Positions 15,639 to 64,000 of a stretch of 64,000 bases of DNA are shown here, piece by piece. Within the stretch, counting starts at the first letter, position 1. Each line of letters opens with the position of its first letter. The DNA is from Cricetomys ansorgei. Taxonomy: Eukaryota > Chordata > Mammalia > Rodentia > Nesomyidae. The notes under the pieces were generated by a model. It was not told the DNA's origin, made no database searches, and saw only the letters and a list, made by a program, of their open reading frames with translations. A program made the position numbers and the translations under genes. The stretch is taken from positions 9,925,001-9,989,000 of the forward strand of contig JAMJFZ010001133.1 of NCBI GenBank assembly GCA_026225945.1, written 5' to 3'.

Positions 15639-17240
15639 CTACAAGTTAATGGTTAAAACTAGAAATGTAATCTTCCAGGCAGCTTGAAGAGGTGGAAACC
15701 AAGTAAAGATCCTTATGTTTTGTAAGCGAACTAGGGTATATTAAAACAATTACATTTACAAATGTAGAGTACATTTGTTGACCACAACCTGACATTAAAT
15801 TTGAGAAGGCAATTCTTCAATTTTTCATTTGATTTGTGATCTATACCTATATCTCCCCCTTCTCTCTCTCTCCATATATATATATATATATATATACATA
15901 CATATAAAATTTAAAAACATACAATGATACAATGGAAAGCATACGACAGAAGAATTGTAAAACGTGACATTGGAGTTATCAAATGTGTCCCAGGATGGTT
16001 GATAAGTGTGTGCTATACTTTTGGTACTATGTGTGTAGCCTGCCACTATGAATGACCAACCCCATCCCTCACCTCTCTGATGTGTTAATTAGAAATCAGA
16101 ACAGGTACTTTCTTAGAACCATCGTCTGATAGATAGATGTGACTGGAACAATGATTGATACACGATTACGTTCATGGGACTCAAAGACCTAATTTCAATC
16201 CCTATGCTTTCAGCAGCAATTAAGCCTTCCATCAGGAAAAACTTTCAAGAATATATATAAAATTGGGGCTGTAGAGATGGCTTGTCAGTTAAAGACCATG
16301 TACTACTCGCGGAGGACCCAAGTTTGGTTCCTAGTACAAACAACAAGCAACTCACAAATGTCTGTAACTCCACCTCCAGGGGATACGGTGAGTAGGGTAC
16401 TCACATAAATCCACATGAAAACCGTAGCGCCCAAGCTCAGCCCGACTTTCAGCCAGTTAGGATTGACATCGTCCGGCTCCTGGACGTAGAACTTTGACCG
16501 TGTTGAAACTGAACGAGGGCACAGAGAATAGGTATCTTATTAACTTCTATCGAGAAAAACCTAACAGTTACTAGGGTATGCATCATAGTCTGAAATTCTC
16601 TTTTGAGATTGGGGCTCTTGTAACCCAAGCTGGTCATGAATTCCTGAGTTCCTGAGCTCCCCAGGGCTGGGTTTCCAGACGAGCTCCACCATCCCTAGCT
16701 TTAAATTGTCATTTATGCTCTATCTGCCCACCCCCAGTTTAAACAGTCGAGGGAACATAATTCAGAGAATCAAGGAAGCTCGTCCGGGGCCACCAGCTGA
16801 GCCAGACGGCCGTCCTTGGGACTCACGACGCCTTCAAAACCTCGTTAAGGTCTCGCCGGCCCACATAGGCTCGGGGCGGGGGGTTGGGGTGAAAGATGGG
16901 AGGCAGTTCCCGGAATGATCTCCCTGTTTGTTGTCTCCTGAGCATATCTGTAAAGCTAAGGGTAAAAAGACTCAAAGTCCATTCTCAGAGGCCAGGAGGT
17001 AGTATGGAGGAGAGCCGGCGGCCGTTGATATGAGGAGGAGAACCGGACTGCGGCCGGTGAAGGTCACTGCAGGACGGCCTGGGCCGAGGCCTCCTCCTAC
17101 CACGGAGATTGCAGGGTGGTTCGTGCTGGGTGGGGGAAGGCTGAGGGCCGAATGGGCCTGAAGAGACACTCACAACGGCTCGGGAGCCCAGCAGGGGCCA
17201 GCAGCCGCTGTAACCGGCGCAGTACCACGGACGGCGCCAT
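15579..17240 (-). CDS. NDUFC1: NDUFC1, NADH:ubiquinone oxidoreductase subunit C1 (KFYI), complete, 3 coding exons
   Basis: Joined exons, in transcript order, are 17240-17174, 16508-16405 and 15638-15579, giving 76 residues, the same length as human NDUFC1. Residues 1-27 ([16 protein letters not shown]...) form an arginine-rich mitochondrial presequence. The mature part begins near KFYVQEP, the family hallmark. Residues about 43-60 ([18 protein letters not shown]) are the single membrane helix, and the C-terminus is EYKRRNGLE. The product is an accessory subunit in the membrane arm of respiratory complex I in the inner mitochondrial membrane, with no catalytic role. All introns are GT-AG (GTGAGT donors) and the phases match. 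Intact; no sign of a pseudogene. Confidence 0.95.
15875..15905. repeat. (TA)n microsatellite with TACA tail, NDUFC1 intron 2
   Basis: About ten TA units then ACATACATA, in an otherwise AT-rich intron. Confidence 0.95.
16264..16392 (+). repeat. B2/B3 SINE beside an NDUFC1 splice donor
   Basis: GGGGCTGTAGAGATGGCTTG and GAGGACCCAAGTTTGGTTCC are B3-type landmarks. It ends about a dozen bases from the exon 2 donor. Confidence 0.7.
16405..16508 (-). CDS. NDUFC1: NDUFC1 coding exon 2
   Basis: 104 bases, acceptor GTTCAG and donor GTGAGT. Encodes residues 23-57: the end of the presequence, the KFYV motif and most of the membrane helix. A SINE of the B2/B3 family ends about a dozen bases beyond its donor. 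Confidence 0.95.
16509..17173 (-). other. NDUFC1: NDUFC1 intron 1
   Basis: 665 bases. A decayed reverse B1-like monomer lies at about 16600-16702. From about 16780 the sequence becomes GC-rich with a GC box, continuous with the promoter. Confidence 0.75.
17174..17240 (-). CDS. NDUFC1: NDUFC1 coding exon 1
   Basis: ATG at 17240-17238; encodes the presequence to residue 22 plus one base. The donor is GTGAGT at 17173. An out-of-frame ATG lies 11 bases upstream, but only the chosen ATG gives the family N-terminus MAPS. Confidence 0.93.
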
Positions 17241-17244
17241 CTTT
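17231..17244 (-). promoter_or_regulatory. TISU/YY1-like element over the NDUFC1 start codon
   Basis: AAAGATGGCGCCG surrounds the ATG. The TISU consensus is SAASATGGCGGC; here AAGATGGCG fits and two flanking positions differ. TISU elements drive both transcription and cap-near initiation on very short 5' UTRs and are common in mitochondrial genes. Confidence 0.5.
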
Positions 17245-17430
17245 CCCGCATGCTCCGCCTCTTCTCGGCGTGCGCATCAAGCCGGGCAGGCACCTCCTTG
17301 CGCGCGCATCTCCGGCAGGCGGCGCGGAGCGCAGCGCCCCCTGGCAGCAGAAGCGGGACTCGCAGGCGGACCAGAGTCCTAGGAACCAGAAAAGGACAAG
17401 GTTGCCCAAAACCCGGACGCCAGGGTATGT
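17241..17430 (-). promoter_or_regulatory. NDUFC1: NDUFC1 proximal promoter, CpG-rich
   Basis: CpG-dense sequence around coding exon 1, extending into the intron to about 16,800 with a GC box at 16872-16880. Alternating GCGC runs near 17268-17277 and 17299-17310 resemble NRF1 half sites, a regulator of respiratory genes. No TATA box is visible. Confidence 0.5.
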
Positions 17431-17802
17431 CTGTAAAACAAAGGGTGCAACGAGGCGTGGGGCCGGAAAAGCAGTTTGTCCACTCCCAGGGCTGTCGTTA
17501 GAAGGTTTACTAAAGTGTTAGTTCGTGAGCTAGAAACTAAAAATGAAATGTCTTGATGAAGAATAAAATTTGGGTTGAATTTAGTGATTCAGGCACAGTA
17601 AGTTAACTCCTCTTTTAGTTTTACAGACATTATTTCATCGCTACATCGACCACAGGATGTGCGGGGATTATTAGCATCAATTAACAGATGTTCTCAGAGA
17701 CAACTTGTTGACTAAGGGAACGTTGTATTTGCAAAGGAGCTTCTTTTTTTGTTTTTTGTTTGTTTCTTCGTTTGTTTTTGTTTTTTTGTCTTTTGTTGTT
17801 GT

Positions 17803-17943
17803 TTTCGAGACAGGATTTCTCTGTTGTAACTCTGGATGTCTTGGAGCTCACTCTGTAGACCAGGCTGGCCTGGAACACACAGAGATCCGCCTGCTTCTGC
17901 CTCCTGAGTGCTGGGATTAAAAGTGCACCACTACAGCCCGTCA
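17803..17943 (-). repeat. B1 SINE, near full length
   Basis: TTTTCGAGACAGGATTTCTC through GTGCTGGGATTAAAAGTGCA; one of the better-preserved B1 copies. Confidence 0.88.
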
Positions 17944-18009
17944 CAAAGGCGCCTCTTAACAGTTCCTAAAATCCATTTATACTCAAGATCATGTTGATGC
18001 CTCTCAATC

Positions 18010-18217
18010 CTGTGAGGTAGAATTCTGTTATTCACCAGGGAGAGAATCCAAGGCTTCTACATCCTAATCAAATGCCTTACCACTGGGCTACATTTCCCCA
18101 CTTTTTACTTTCTGAGATAGGGTCTCACTAAGTTGCCCGGGGTGGCCATGAACTTGATCTTTCTGCCTCACCCTCCTGAGGAGCTGGGCTTATAGACCTC
18201 AGCCACCAGACCCTGAT
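18010..18217 (-). repeat. ID-B1 composite (B4 type), reverse
   Basis: TGCCTTACCACTGGGCTACA is the ID part in reverse; GAGATAGGGTCTCACTAAGT to GAGCTGGGCTTATAG is the monomer part. Confidence 0.5.
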
Positions 18218-18590
18218 AGAATTCTTTTAGACATTACATAAAAGTGCTCTGACTGGTTCAGGGGAGGGATCCAGATGGCAGAGGGATCCAGCGTATGGTC
18301 CTCAGAATCTAGATCTAGTGGTCTTCTTAGCCCACCTAACAAGATGGGACTGGTTATAAGGCCATGAGCCTACATAGAACAGGATCCAAACTGTCATGTC
18401 TCAAGTACCATTTGTGTCTGCATTTCAACACAACGGTTTTTAGTATTATTTAATCTCTACCACAGTTTTACAGCTGTAACATAAAACCTATCCTGTAGGG
18501 TTGCTGGGAAGTTTAGGAGCTATCTGGGAGTAGTAATCACCTTTACTTACCTTGAATTTGCCTATTCAAGTTATTATACTAATGAGCAGG

Positions 18591-19075
18591 TGTTGGTCCG
18601 AGCTTTCTGTTCCCTCCCTGGGGCAGCTAAGCCTCGCACACTGATGGCTCAGTCTGGAAGGAGAGGTGTAGTCAGGAACCCTGGACTCTCCAAGGTCTTG
18701 GGTGGTGACTGAGAGCCAGCAGGAAACAGACTTCCCAGAAGGCAGTTCCAGTGAACCGCTCAGTTTATTGAAGCAAAGGAAGCCATATATATAGGGTATA
18801 GAGGAAGGGAGGGGTGCTTATGTGGTGATAGGTTATTGGCTAAGGCAGTGATACCAAGAGAGCTCCATTTGCATGTGGGATGACTCACACCCAGACCTGG
18901 GTGGTTGTATTGTAATTGGCTGGCATGAAAGTATTAAGAAAGCTCTATTTGCATACAAGAAGAGCATCCTAGCCTGGGGCCCTCCAGCCACAGTGGTCAG
19001 ATAAACAGCAACCAGGCCACACATTACCTTGGAGAGGCAGGATCTTATCAGATGCTGTGTGTCATAAAACAGGGC
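18591..19075 (-). mobile_element. Solo LTR of an endogenous retrovirus, minus strand
   Basis: Plus strand starts TGTTGGTCCG, so the minus-strand LTR ends CGGACCAACA. Read on the minus strand it has CCTATATATATGG as TATA box (plus about 18783-18796) and CAATAAACTG (plus about 18760-18768), in the right order. The U3 carries the octamer ATTTGCAT twice (18867-18874 and 18947-18954, 80 bases apart) inside a duplicated segment. The far limit is a guess. No retroviral coding remnant adjoins it. Confidence 0.6.
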
Positions 19076-19449
19076 ATCACTGAAGGAACTCTGCTAGCTG
19101 TTAATGCTAGTAGGGGTCTGTCGGAATAAGAAAAATGAGCAGCCGAATGCCTTCTGCTCTCAGGGTGAGAATTCTGGGGTTCAAAGCACACTTCAACCCC
19201 CCCCCCCTTTTAGCTCTAAGGCAGCCTCACAGGCTGGGTCTTTAAAATTATTTTTATAATTTTTTCAGTGTGTGTATGCTGACATTGTGGTCTGCACACG
19301 TGTGCAGGTGGCTGTGACGTGCCATGAAGTCAGAGGCATTGAGTCACCCTGTTCGGTCAGCTGGTTTAAACGTTTTTGTTTATTTTCACATCTGTTTGTT
19401 TTTATTGTTTTGTTTGTCTGTTTGTTTTGTCTGTTTGTTACTATTTTAC

Positions 19450-19640
19450 TGTCTGCTTGTCAAGTACATTCTGGTGCCTGCAAATGTCCATGGAGTCCAA
19501 AAGAGGGTCCTGGATCCCCCTGGGACTGGATTAACAGGCAACTATGAGTTGTCCAATTTGACATGGACACTAGGAAACAAACCTAGGTCCTGTGCAAGAG
19601 CAACAAGCACTCTTAGTTGCTGAGCCATGTCTCCATGAGT
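19450..19640 (-). repeat. B2/B3 SINE
   Basis: Reverse: GGTGCCTGCAAATGTCCATG, AAGAGCAACAAGCACTCTTA, GCTGAGCCATGTCTCC. Confidence 0.65.
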
Positions 19641-19770
19641 CCATGATCAGCTGTTTTTTTATGTTGAACAATTGGTTGAGATTCTGTATAACTGAATTCT
19701 TAATTCTACCTGGTATCCAAAGACAAAAAAAAAAAAAGTATAGGTAATAGATGATGCATTCTTTTTACCT

Positions 19771-19978
19771 TTTAAAGATTTCATTATTTTTATTTTTAAC
19801 TATGTGTATGTGTGGTAGGAGGTATAAGCTGCCTTAGGAAACCAGAGGAGACATTGCATTCACTGGAGCTAGAGTTGTGTTTGATTGGGAGTCAACTAGA
19901 GTGGGTACTGGGAACCAAACTCAGGTGTTCTGTTAGGAAGTATACTGTCGTAATAGCTGAGCCATCTCTCCAGCACAC
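19771..19978 (-). repeat. B3 SINE
   Basis: Reverse, starting TAAAGATTTCATTATTTTT and ending GCTGAGCCATCTCTCCAGCA. Confidence 0.75.
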
Positions 19979-20012
19979 AGATGATACAATCTTACTCTTA
20001 AGAGCTATTTGT

Positions 20013-20170
20013 TGCCAGGCAGTGGTGGCACATGCCTTTAATCTCAGCATTTAGGAGGCACAGGCAGGCAGATCTCTGTGAATTAGAGGCCAACCTGGTC
20101 TACAGAGTGAGTTCCAGGACAGCCTGAGTTACTACAGAGAAACCCTGTCTTGAAAAACAAAACAAAAACA
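20013..20170 (+). repeat. B1 SINE, near full length
   Basis: TGCCAGGCAGTGGTGGCACA through GAGAAACCCTGTCTTGAAAA with an AAAC tail. Well preserved. Confidence 0.9.
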
Positions 20171-20309
20171 AAAACAAAAAGAAGCTATGTGTTAAAATTC
20201 AAAGCTGTTTAGGTCTGCTTTAATAACAAGATAAGTGTTAGCATTTTTCATGCATTTTTAGCAATTTTATTTTAATGTCTTTTTATTAAAATGTTAAGTC
20301 ATTAACTGA

Positions 20310-20435
20310 CTGTGACTGATGTCTAATCCCAGGTCTTGGGAAGCTGAGGCAAAAGTACCTCAATTTTGAGGGTAGTTTGAAGTTCATAGTGAGTCCCAGA
20401 TCAGCCTGGGCTAGTATAAGATCCTATTTTAGGGA
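20310..20435 (+). repeat. B1-like SINE, old
   Basis: CTAATCCCAGGTCTTGGGAA and GTCCCAGATCAGCCTGGGC mark a diverged forward B1. Confidence 0.55.
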
Positions 20436-20444
20436 GGAAAAAAA

Positions 20445-20795
20445 GTGGGACCTGAAAGTAAAGGCACTTATGTGAAGCCCAATGACTTGAGTTCAATTGC
20501 CATGTCCCACATGATGGAAGGAGAACAGACTTCTAGTTTTTTTCTGACCTCTACACAAGTGCTCTGACAAGCACACAAATATACATATACTCAAGCTCAA
20601 TAAATGTCTTTATGTATTTATTTTTATTTTATGTCCATCAGTGTTTTCCCTGCATGTCTGTGTGAGGATGTCAGAACCCCTGGAACTGGAGTTACAGACA
20701 GCTGTGAACTACCATGTGGGTACTGGGAATTGAACCCTGGTCCTCTGGAAGAGCAGTCAATGCTCTTAACTGCTGAGCCATCTCTCCAGCCCCAA
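20445..20795. repeat. Two SINEs in inverted arrangement (B4-type plus, B3-type minus)
   Basis: Forward B4-type 20445-20603 ends in CTCAATAAATGTCTT; a reverse B2/B3 starts at once (TTATTTTTATTTTATGTCC) and ends CTGAGCCATCTCTCCAGCCC at about 20793. Confidence 0.7.
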
Positions 20796-21850
20796 ACAAA
20801 TGTATTTTTAAAAAAAAGAAGTGGGGGAAAGAAAATAAATTGATAAAAGGTAAAACAATTATATTATGCTTTGTGGCTCATTTTAAAATGCAAATGGTGG
20901 CTAAATGTGTTACTAAATCCACGAGTTGCTTTAGTTTGTAACCTAGTTTGAGCCTCCTGGACTCATGCTCAAGTAAGCAAACCAGCCTACTAATGCGCTG
21001 AGTCAGTTGTTGGCTCTCAACGCACTGGCTTCTCGTCCACTCAGCAACCAGTCAGTTGTATACTCTTTCTACACCGTCCTGCCAGAACTTGTCCTGACAC
21101 GGCTTCTGCTACTCTTCTACAAGTTGAAACAGAAACCATAGTTTGCTGGAGTGTACAGAAGCAGTAAGAACATTACTAACTTCAGAATCTATGCTGGGAA
21201 AGTCCATTTTGTTCTTTTCTAGAACTTTGGTTCCTGTGTCTTTTTACCAGTGTATATTGAAAAGAATCCAGCCACCAGCTGATACCTACTATAGTTTGAT
21301 ATCTCTAATTTAAACCATGTCCCGAATTTAAATGCTAAAAGCCTTGCTTGTGACTTAGGTGAAGGAAGATTTAAGGTAGCAGCTAGAAAACAGGTTTTAT
21401 CCCTGGAATTTTTTCATGAAGAAAATGTTGCTTTTCTATAATATGCAAGTATAGACTGGCCTTTGGTCTTCCATTCAAGCAATCTTCCCAAGTACTGGGC
21501 TTATTATGGTCTTGAAGTCCTTCCACTTTAGCTTCTCCAGTGCTGGGATGGCATATGTGCATCACCACACCTAGCTGGGGGAAGGCCCTTGACCACAGAG
21601 ATAGGGAGGGATAGAAGGTCAGCAGCAGCCGCAGTGCCATACAGCCTTGGCTGTAACTAGCACAGGAGGCACTCAAAGCATAGTTCAGATTCAATTTCTA
21701 TTTGTCAAACAGTAGTGGCCAGAGTAGGTATTTTATTATTGAGTTCAGCCTATCATGTCACTGCCTGTGTGGCACATTTGAACTCAGAAATGGATGAGAT
21801 CAATGTTGTAATCAGACCAGTATTCACTGAACCTTAAAAACTGTTGTTTG
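20796..21850. other. Intergenic, mostly unique
   Basis: No gene seen. A decayed reverse B1-like monomer is at about 21475-21585; the rest looks unique. Confidence 0.5.
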
Positions 21851-22070
21851 GGCCTGGAGAGATGGCTGAGAAGTTAAGTATTTGCTGCTGTGCCAGAGGG
21901 CCTAGCTAGATTCCTTTTCTAACACCCATGGTGAGTGGTTTACAAACCACCTGTGACTCTAGCTCCGAGGTATCTGATACTCTCTTCTGACTTCTATGGG
22001 CATAGTGCTCCTGTGTGTGTGTGTGTGTGTGTGTGTGAAGAGAGAGAGAGAGAGAAACACACACACAATA
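21850..22070 (+). repeat. B3 SINE with compound GT-GA-CA tail
   Basis: GGCCTGGAGAGATGGCTGAG start; the tail at 22011-22069 is a GT run, then GA, then CA. Confidence 0.75.
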
Positions 22071-22209
22071 AAAAAACCCAAAAAACTCCCCACCCAAAAC
22101 TCTGCTGCTTAGACTTGGATTGGGCACTATGTCTGTAATCTCAGCATTTGGGAAGCAGAAGAGGGGGATGTGAGTTAAAGGTAAGCCTGGGCTACTTAAC
22201 AAGATTGAC

Positions 22210-22540
22210 AAAAAAAATTGTTAGTGGGAAGGGAATTAACAGTAGTAGAGGGAGACAAGACATGGTAAAGTTATGTAAGTGTGTGAATTTGATTTAAATA
22301 TATTATGTACATGTATGAAAAATAATGAAACTCACTCTTATGTGTAATTCACATGCTAATAAAATATTCAATTTAAAAAGTATGTGCATTATTTGAAAAA
22401 ACAAAAGGTATTTATTGTTGTGGTTATTGCTAGCACAATGGTAGAAGTGATAACCTGGCATGCATGAGGCACTAGGTTAGATCTATTAAGAGCACACACA
22501 TGCAGAAAAGCTATTTATTTACTTGTGTCTTTGTATGTGT
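22210..22540. other. Intergenic, nothing recognised
   Basis: AT-rich unique sequence following a short B1 fragment at about 22110-22210. Confidence 0.4.
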
Positions 22541-22544
22541 TCAA

Positions 22545-22837
22545 TTTTCTTTTAGGTTTATTTTACATGAGCACTTTGTCTGTATGTCTGTGCACCCTGT
22601 GCATGTCTGGTGCCTTCAGAGGTGCTGGGACCCTAACCCAGATCCTCTGTAAGAGCATCTTAATGCGCCATCCCTCCAGCCCCATAACTTCATTTATTAT
22701 TTATGCATGCCCACATGGAGGTCAGAGAACAACTTGGTGAAGCCGGTTCTCTTCTTCTGTCTTTAGGTTAGTTCAGGGATCAAATTCAGGTTGTCAGGCT
22801 TGGATAGTAAGTAAGCTTTACCATCTCACTAACCTAG
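22545..22837 (-). repeat. B3-type then B4/RSINE1-type SINE, both reverse
   Basis: The first ends CATCCCTCCAGCCCC at 22683. The second has CCACATGGAGGTCAGAGAAC and CAGGTTGTCAGGCTTGG, the RSINE1/B4 signature. Confidence 0.65.
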
Positions 22838-22889
22838 TTTTCCTAAATCTTTAGAGAGATACCCCAGGATTTGACTGCTATAATCTCTG

Positions 22890-22992
22890 TTTTGTTTTGT
22901 TTTTTGTTGTTGTTTGTTTGTTTGTTTGTTTTTTTCAGACAGGGTTTCTCTGTGTAGCCCTGGCTGTCCTGGAACTCTGCAGATCAGGGAAG
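22890..22992 (-). repeat. B1 SINE, truncated, with T-rich (GTTT)n lead
   Basis: GACAGGGTTTCTCTGTGTAG to GGAACTCTGCAGATCA, then breaks off. Only about half of the element remains. Confidence 0.75.
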
Positions 22993-23729
22993 TTAAAAAA
23001 TAATTTGAAAACTTCAAAATCTCTCGGTTAAAAAAAAAAAAAAGACTCAAAACAGCCAAACTTCTGCACGTCTTTATGATTCATGATGCACAGACTACTA
23101 CAAGGCCTGCACGAGATAATCAAGGGTAAAATGGCTCTTGTGACTCAACGGCATGTTACTCTGTAAAGGTTTTATTGTCAACTGTTAATGAAATGAAATG
23201 TCTGTAGGTGGATATCTCTTCACTCTCTGGCCTGATTTTGACAGTGGCATTAGACCTCTAAGGTTTGAGGATTTCTGGCAACAGGCTGGTCAACACTTAC
23301 AATCCTAGGCACGAACTAGATGCCAACTCCAGGAGAGTCTCGCCCGCCCCTCAACTCCACTACATCAAGGTGACTCACACAGTCGGTTCTTCAACTCTGC
23401 ATGACTTCAGCAATGAAATAAACACACACTTCAACCTTCAGAGGCTCCTTTGGCAGTACAAATATGTCACTTCGGATCTGGCTAACAACCTTTCCTGGCT
23501 ATCTTAAGCAATAGTCAACAAAATCACTGATACCCTAGCCAGCCGGGCTCATTTCATAGGTCAAGCACTTTGACGCTTTTCAAAGACGATTAAGCCCCCA
23601 CAAGTCCCCACTGAAGCTAAGCTTTTCCCATTCTCCCCTTCGCCTCCGCTCACAATTTACGCACTTGGGCCTTTAAGAAGAGACTACATCTTAAAACACC
23701 TCCATCTGCATTTTGGCACTCGATGCTCA
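22993..23729. other. Intergenic, unique, upstream of the NAA15 island
   Basis: No SINE. Sequence 23210-23510 includes an open frame of 80 codons with no recognised family. In human, NDUFC1 transcripts as I recall have non-coding first exons close to NAA15; this stretch and 23,650-23,960 are where such exons would lie, but I cannot show one. Confidence 0.35.
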
Positions 23730-24015
23730 AGCTACGATGACACTATCTGGGCGCGTCTACTCCCAAGAGTGAAAGGCCGGTTTAGCGAGAAGGAGCAGAA
23801 AGGCCGTTTCCAGCGAGGAGGAGGCGGAAGCGCCGTCGGCGGCCTCCCAGAGGTTCGCCCTGGCAGGACCGGCGGAGCCGACCCAGAATTCGCGGCTTCG
23901 TAGGCTGGGCGGGCCTCCGCGTTCCCGGCAGGCTCTGGTGCTGCGAGGGTGGGGAGAGCGGGTCACCGCGCCTGCGCGTTGGGAGGTGTGACCCGGGTGG
24001 GAAAGCCCTCAGCGT

Positions 24016-24025
24016 CCGCCATTTT
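24016..24025 (+). promoter_or_regulatory. YY1-type site in the NAA15 promoter
   Basis: CCGCCATTTT, a full match to the YY1 core, placed as in many CpG promoters just downstream of the start of transcription. Confidence 0.5.
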
Positions 24026-24053
24026 GGCTGCCTCTGTCGGTCTTTTCAGTTAC

Positions 24054-24059
24054 CACGTG
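24054..24059 (+). promoter_or_regulatory. E-box CACGTG in the NAA15 promoter
   Basis: Palindromic CACGTG, the high-affinity core for MYC/MAX and USF. Single short motif; binding is not shown. Confidence 0.4.
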
Positions 24060-24311
24060 AACCGCCGACGGAGACCCGTGAGGGGGGAGGTGGCGGCAGC
24101 GTTAAGTGAGAAAAGGGAAAAAGAAAAAAGAAAAAAAAAAAAGGAGAAGAAGAGGGTGTCAGGGCAGGGCGGTGAGGCGACACCCGAGGCCTAGTGGCGG
24201 TGGAGCGGAGGATTCCAGGCTGAAGTGAGCTCGGGAACGGCAGCGGCGGCGGGCGGACAAGCGGACTGACCGGGCCGGGCGGTGGCGGGAGCCGCGGGAG
24301 GAGCCGGAACC

Positions 24312-64000
<39,689 letters not shown>

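Larger units (their letters stand above)
15639..16404 (-). other. NDUFC1: NDUFC1 intron 2
   Basis: 766 bases: unique AT-rich sequence, the TA repeat, and a plus-oriented B2/B3 SINE occupying the end next to exon 2. Confidence 0.8.
17430..18590. other. Intergenic, upstream of NDUFC1
   Basis: Unique sequence 17430-17740, a T-rich stretch with a reverse B1 (about 17740-17943), an ID-like part and a B1-like monomer in reverse (about 18010-18217), then unique sequence to the LTR at 18591. Confidence 0.55.
23730..24311 (+). promoter_or_regulatory. NAA15: NAA15 promoter and 5' UTR, CpG island
   Basis: A strongly CpG-rich block reaches through exon 1 to about 24,880. It holds a GC box (23907-23913), a GC-alternating NRF1-like stretch (23967-23978), a YY1-type CCGCCATTTT (24016-24025) and a palindromic E-box CACGTG (24054-24059). 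No ATG occurs between about 23,950 and the start codon, so the leader is free of upstream ORFs. A purine-only A-rich tract (about 24110-24155) lies in the leader. Transcription probably starts near 23,990-24,050, inferred from the YY1 site position. NDUFC1 lies on the opposite strand upstream, so the island may act in both directions. Confidence 0.65.

Noticed and set aside
16985..17293. 102-codon minus-strand frame over NDUFC1 exon 1
   Set aside because: It is out of frame with the NDUFC1 protein, crosses the GTGAGT donor and matches no family. Its internal ATG is of interest only as an upstream start.

Overview
This is nuclear DNA of a muroid rodent (mouse, hamster or vole group). It contains spliced genes with GT-AG introns, three CpG-rich promoters and dense B1, B2/B3, B4/RSINE1 and ID SINEs, plus URR1-type DNA transposons and solo LTRs. 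B2-family SINEs restrict it to muroid rodents. I could not fix the species; the ID family is not strongly expanded, which argues mildly against rat. There are no bacterial features, and nearly all long open frames here are chance or SINE-derived.

Layout. (1) 1,686-7,713, minus strand: MGARP (HUMMR), four coding exons, 257 residues, complete; its 3' UTR reaches about 1,270-1,340. (2) 15,579-17,240, minus strand: NDUFC1, a complex I accessory subunit, three coding exons, 76 residues, complete. (3) 24,312 to beyond the right edge, plus strand: NAA15, the auxiliary subunit of NatA. Ten coding exons (residues 1-362) are present and the rest lies outside. The order MGARP - NDUFC1 - NAA15 matches the human 4q31.1 neighbourhood as I remember it. 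All exon boundaries were read by eye from splice sites and reading-frame continuity; every phase joins correctly.

Between genes, 7.9-15.3 kb and 17.4-23.7 kb hold SINEs and four probable solo LTRs. NAA15 intron 1 (24,366-48,039) is 23.7 kb of SINEs, two URR1-like hAT elements (one nested in an older rodent repeat), a decayed antisense L1, a probable LTR and several purine/pyrimidine tracts. Introns 2-10 are shorter and have fewer repeats.

Function. MGARP and NDUFC1 are both mitochondrial, the first acting in mitochondrial distribution and the second in the respiratory chain. NAA15 anchors co-translational N-terminal acetylation at the ribosome. Apart from possible sharing of a promoter between NDUFC1 and NAA15, nothing in the sequence shows that they act together.

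Most notable: NAA15 intron 3 has all the marks of a minor-spliceosome (U12-type) intron. NDUFC1 has a TISU-like start with an overlapping upstream ATG, and a stop codon inside an AATAAA hexamer. I found no new multi-gene system; this looks like an ordinary mammalian locus with some good fine-scale features.
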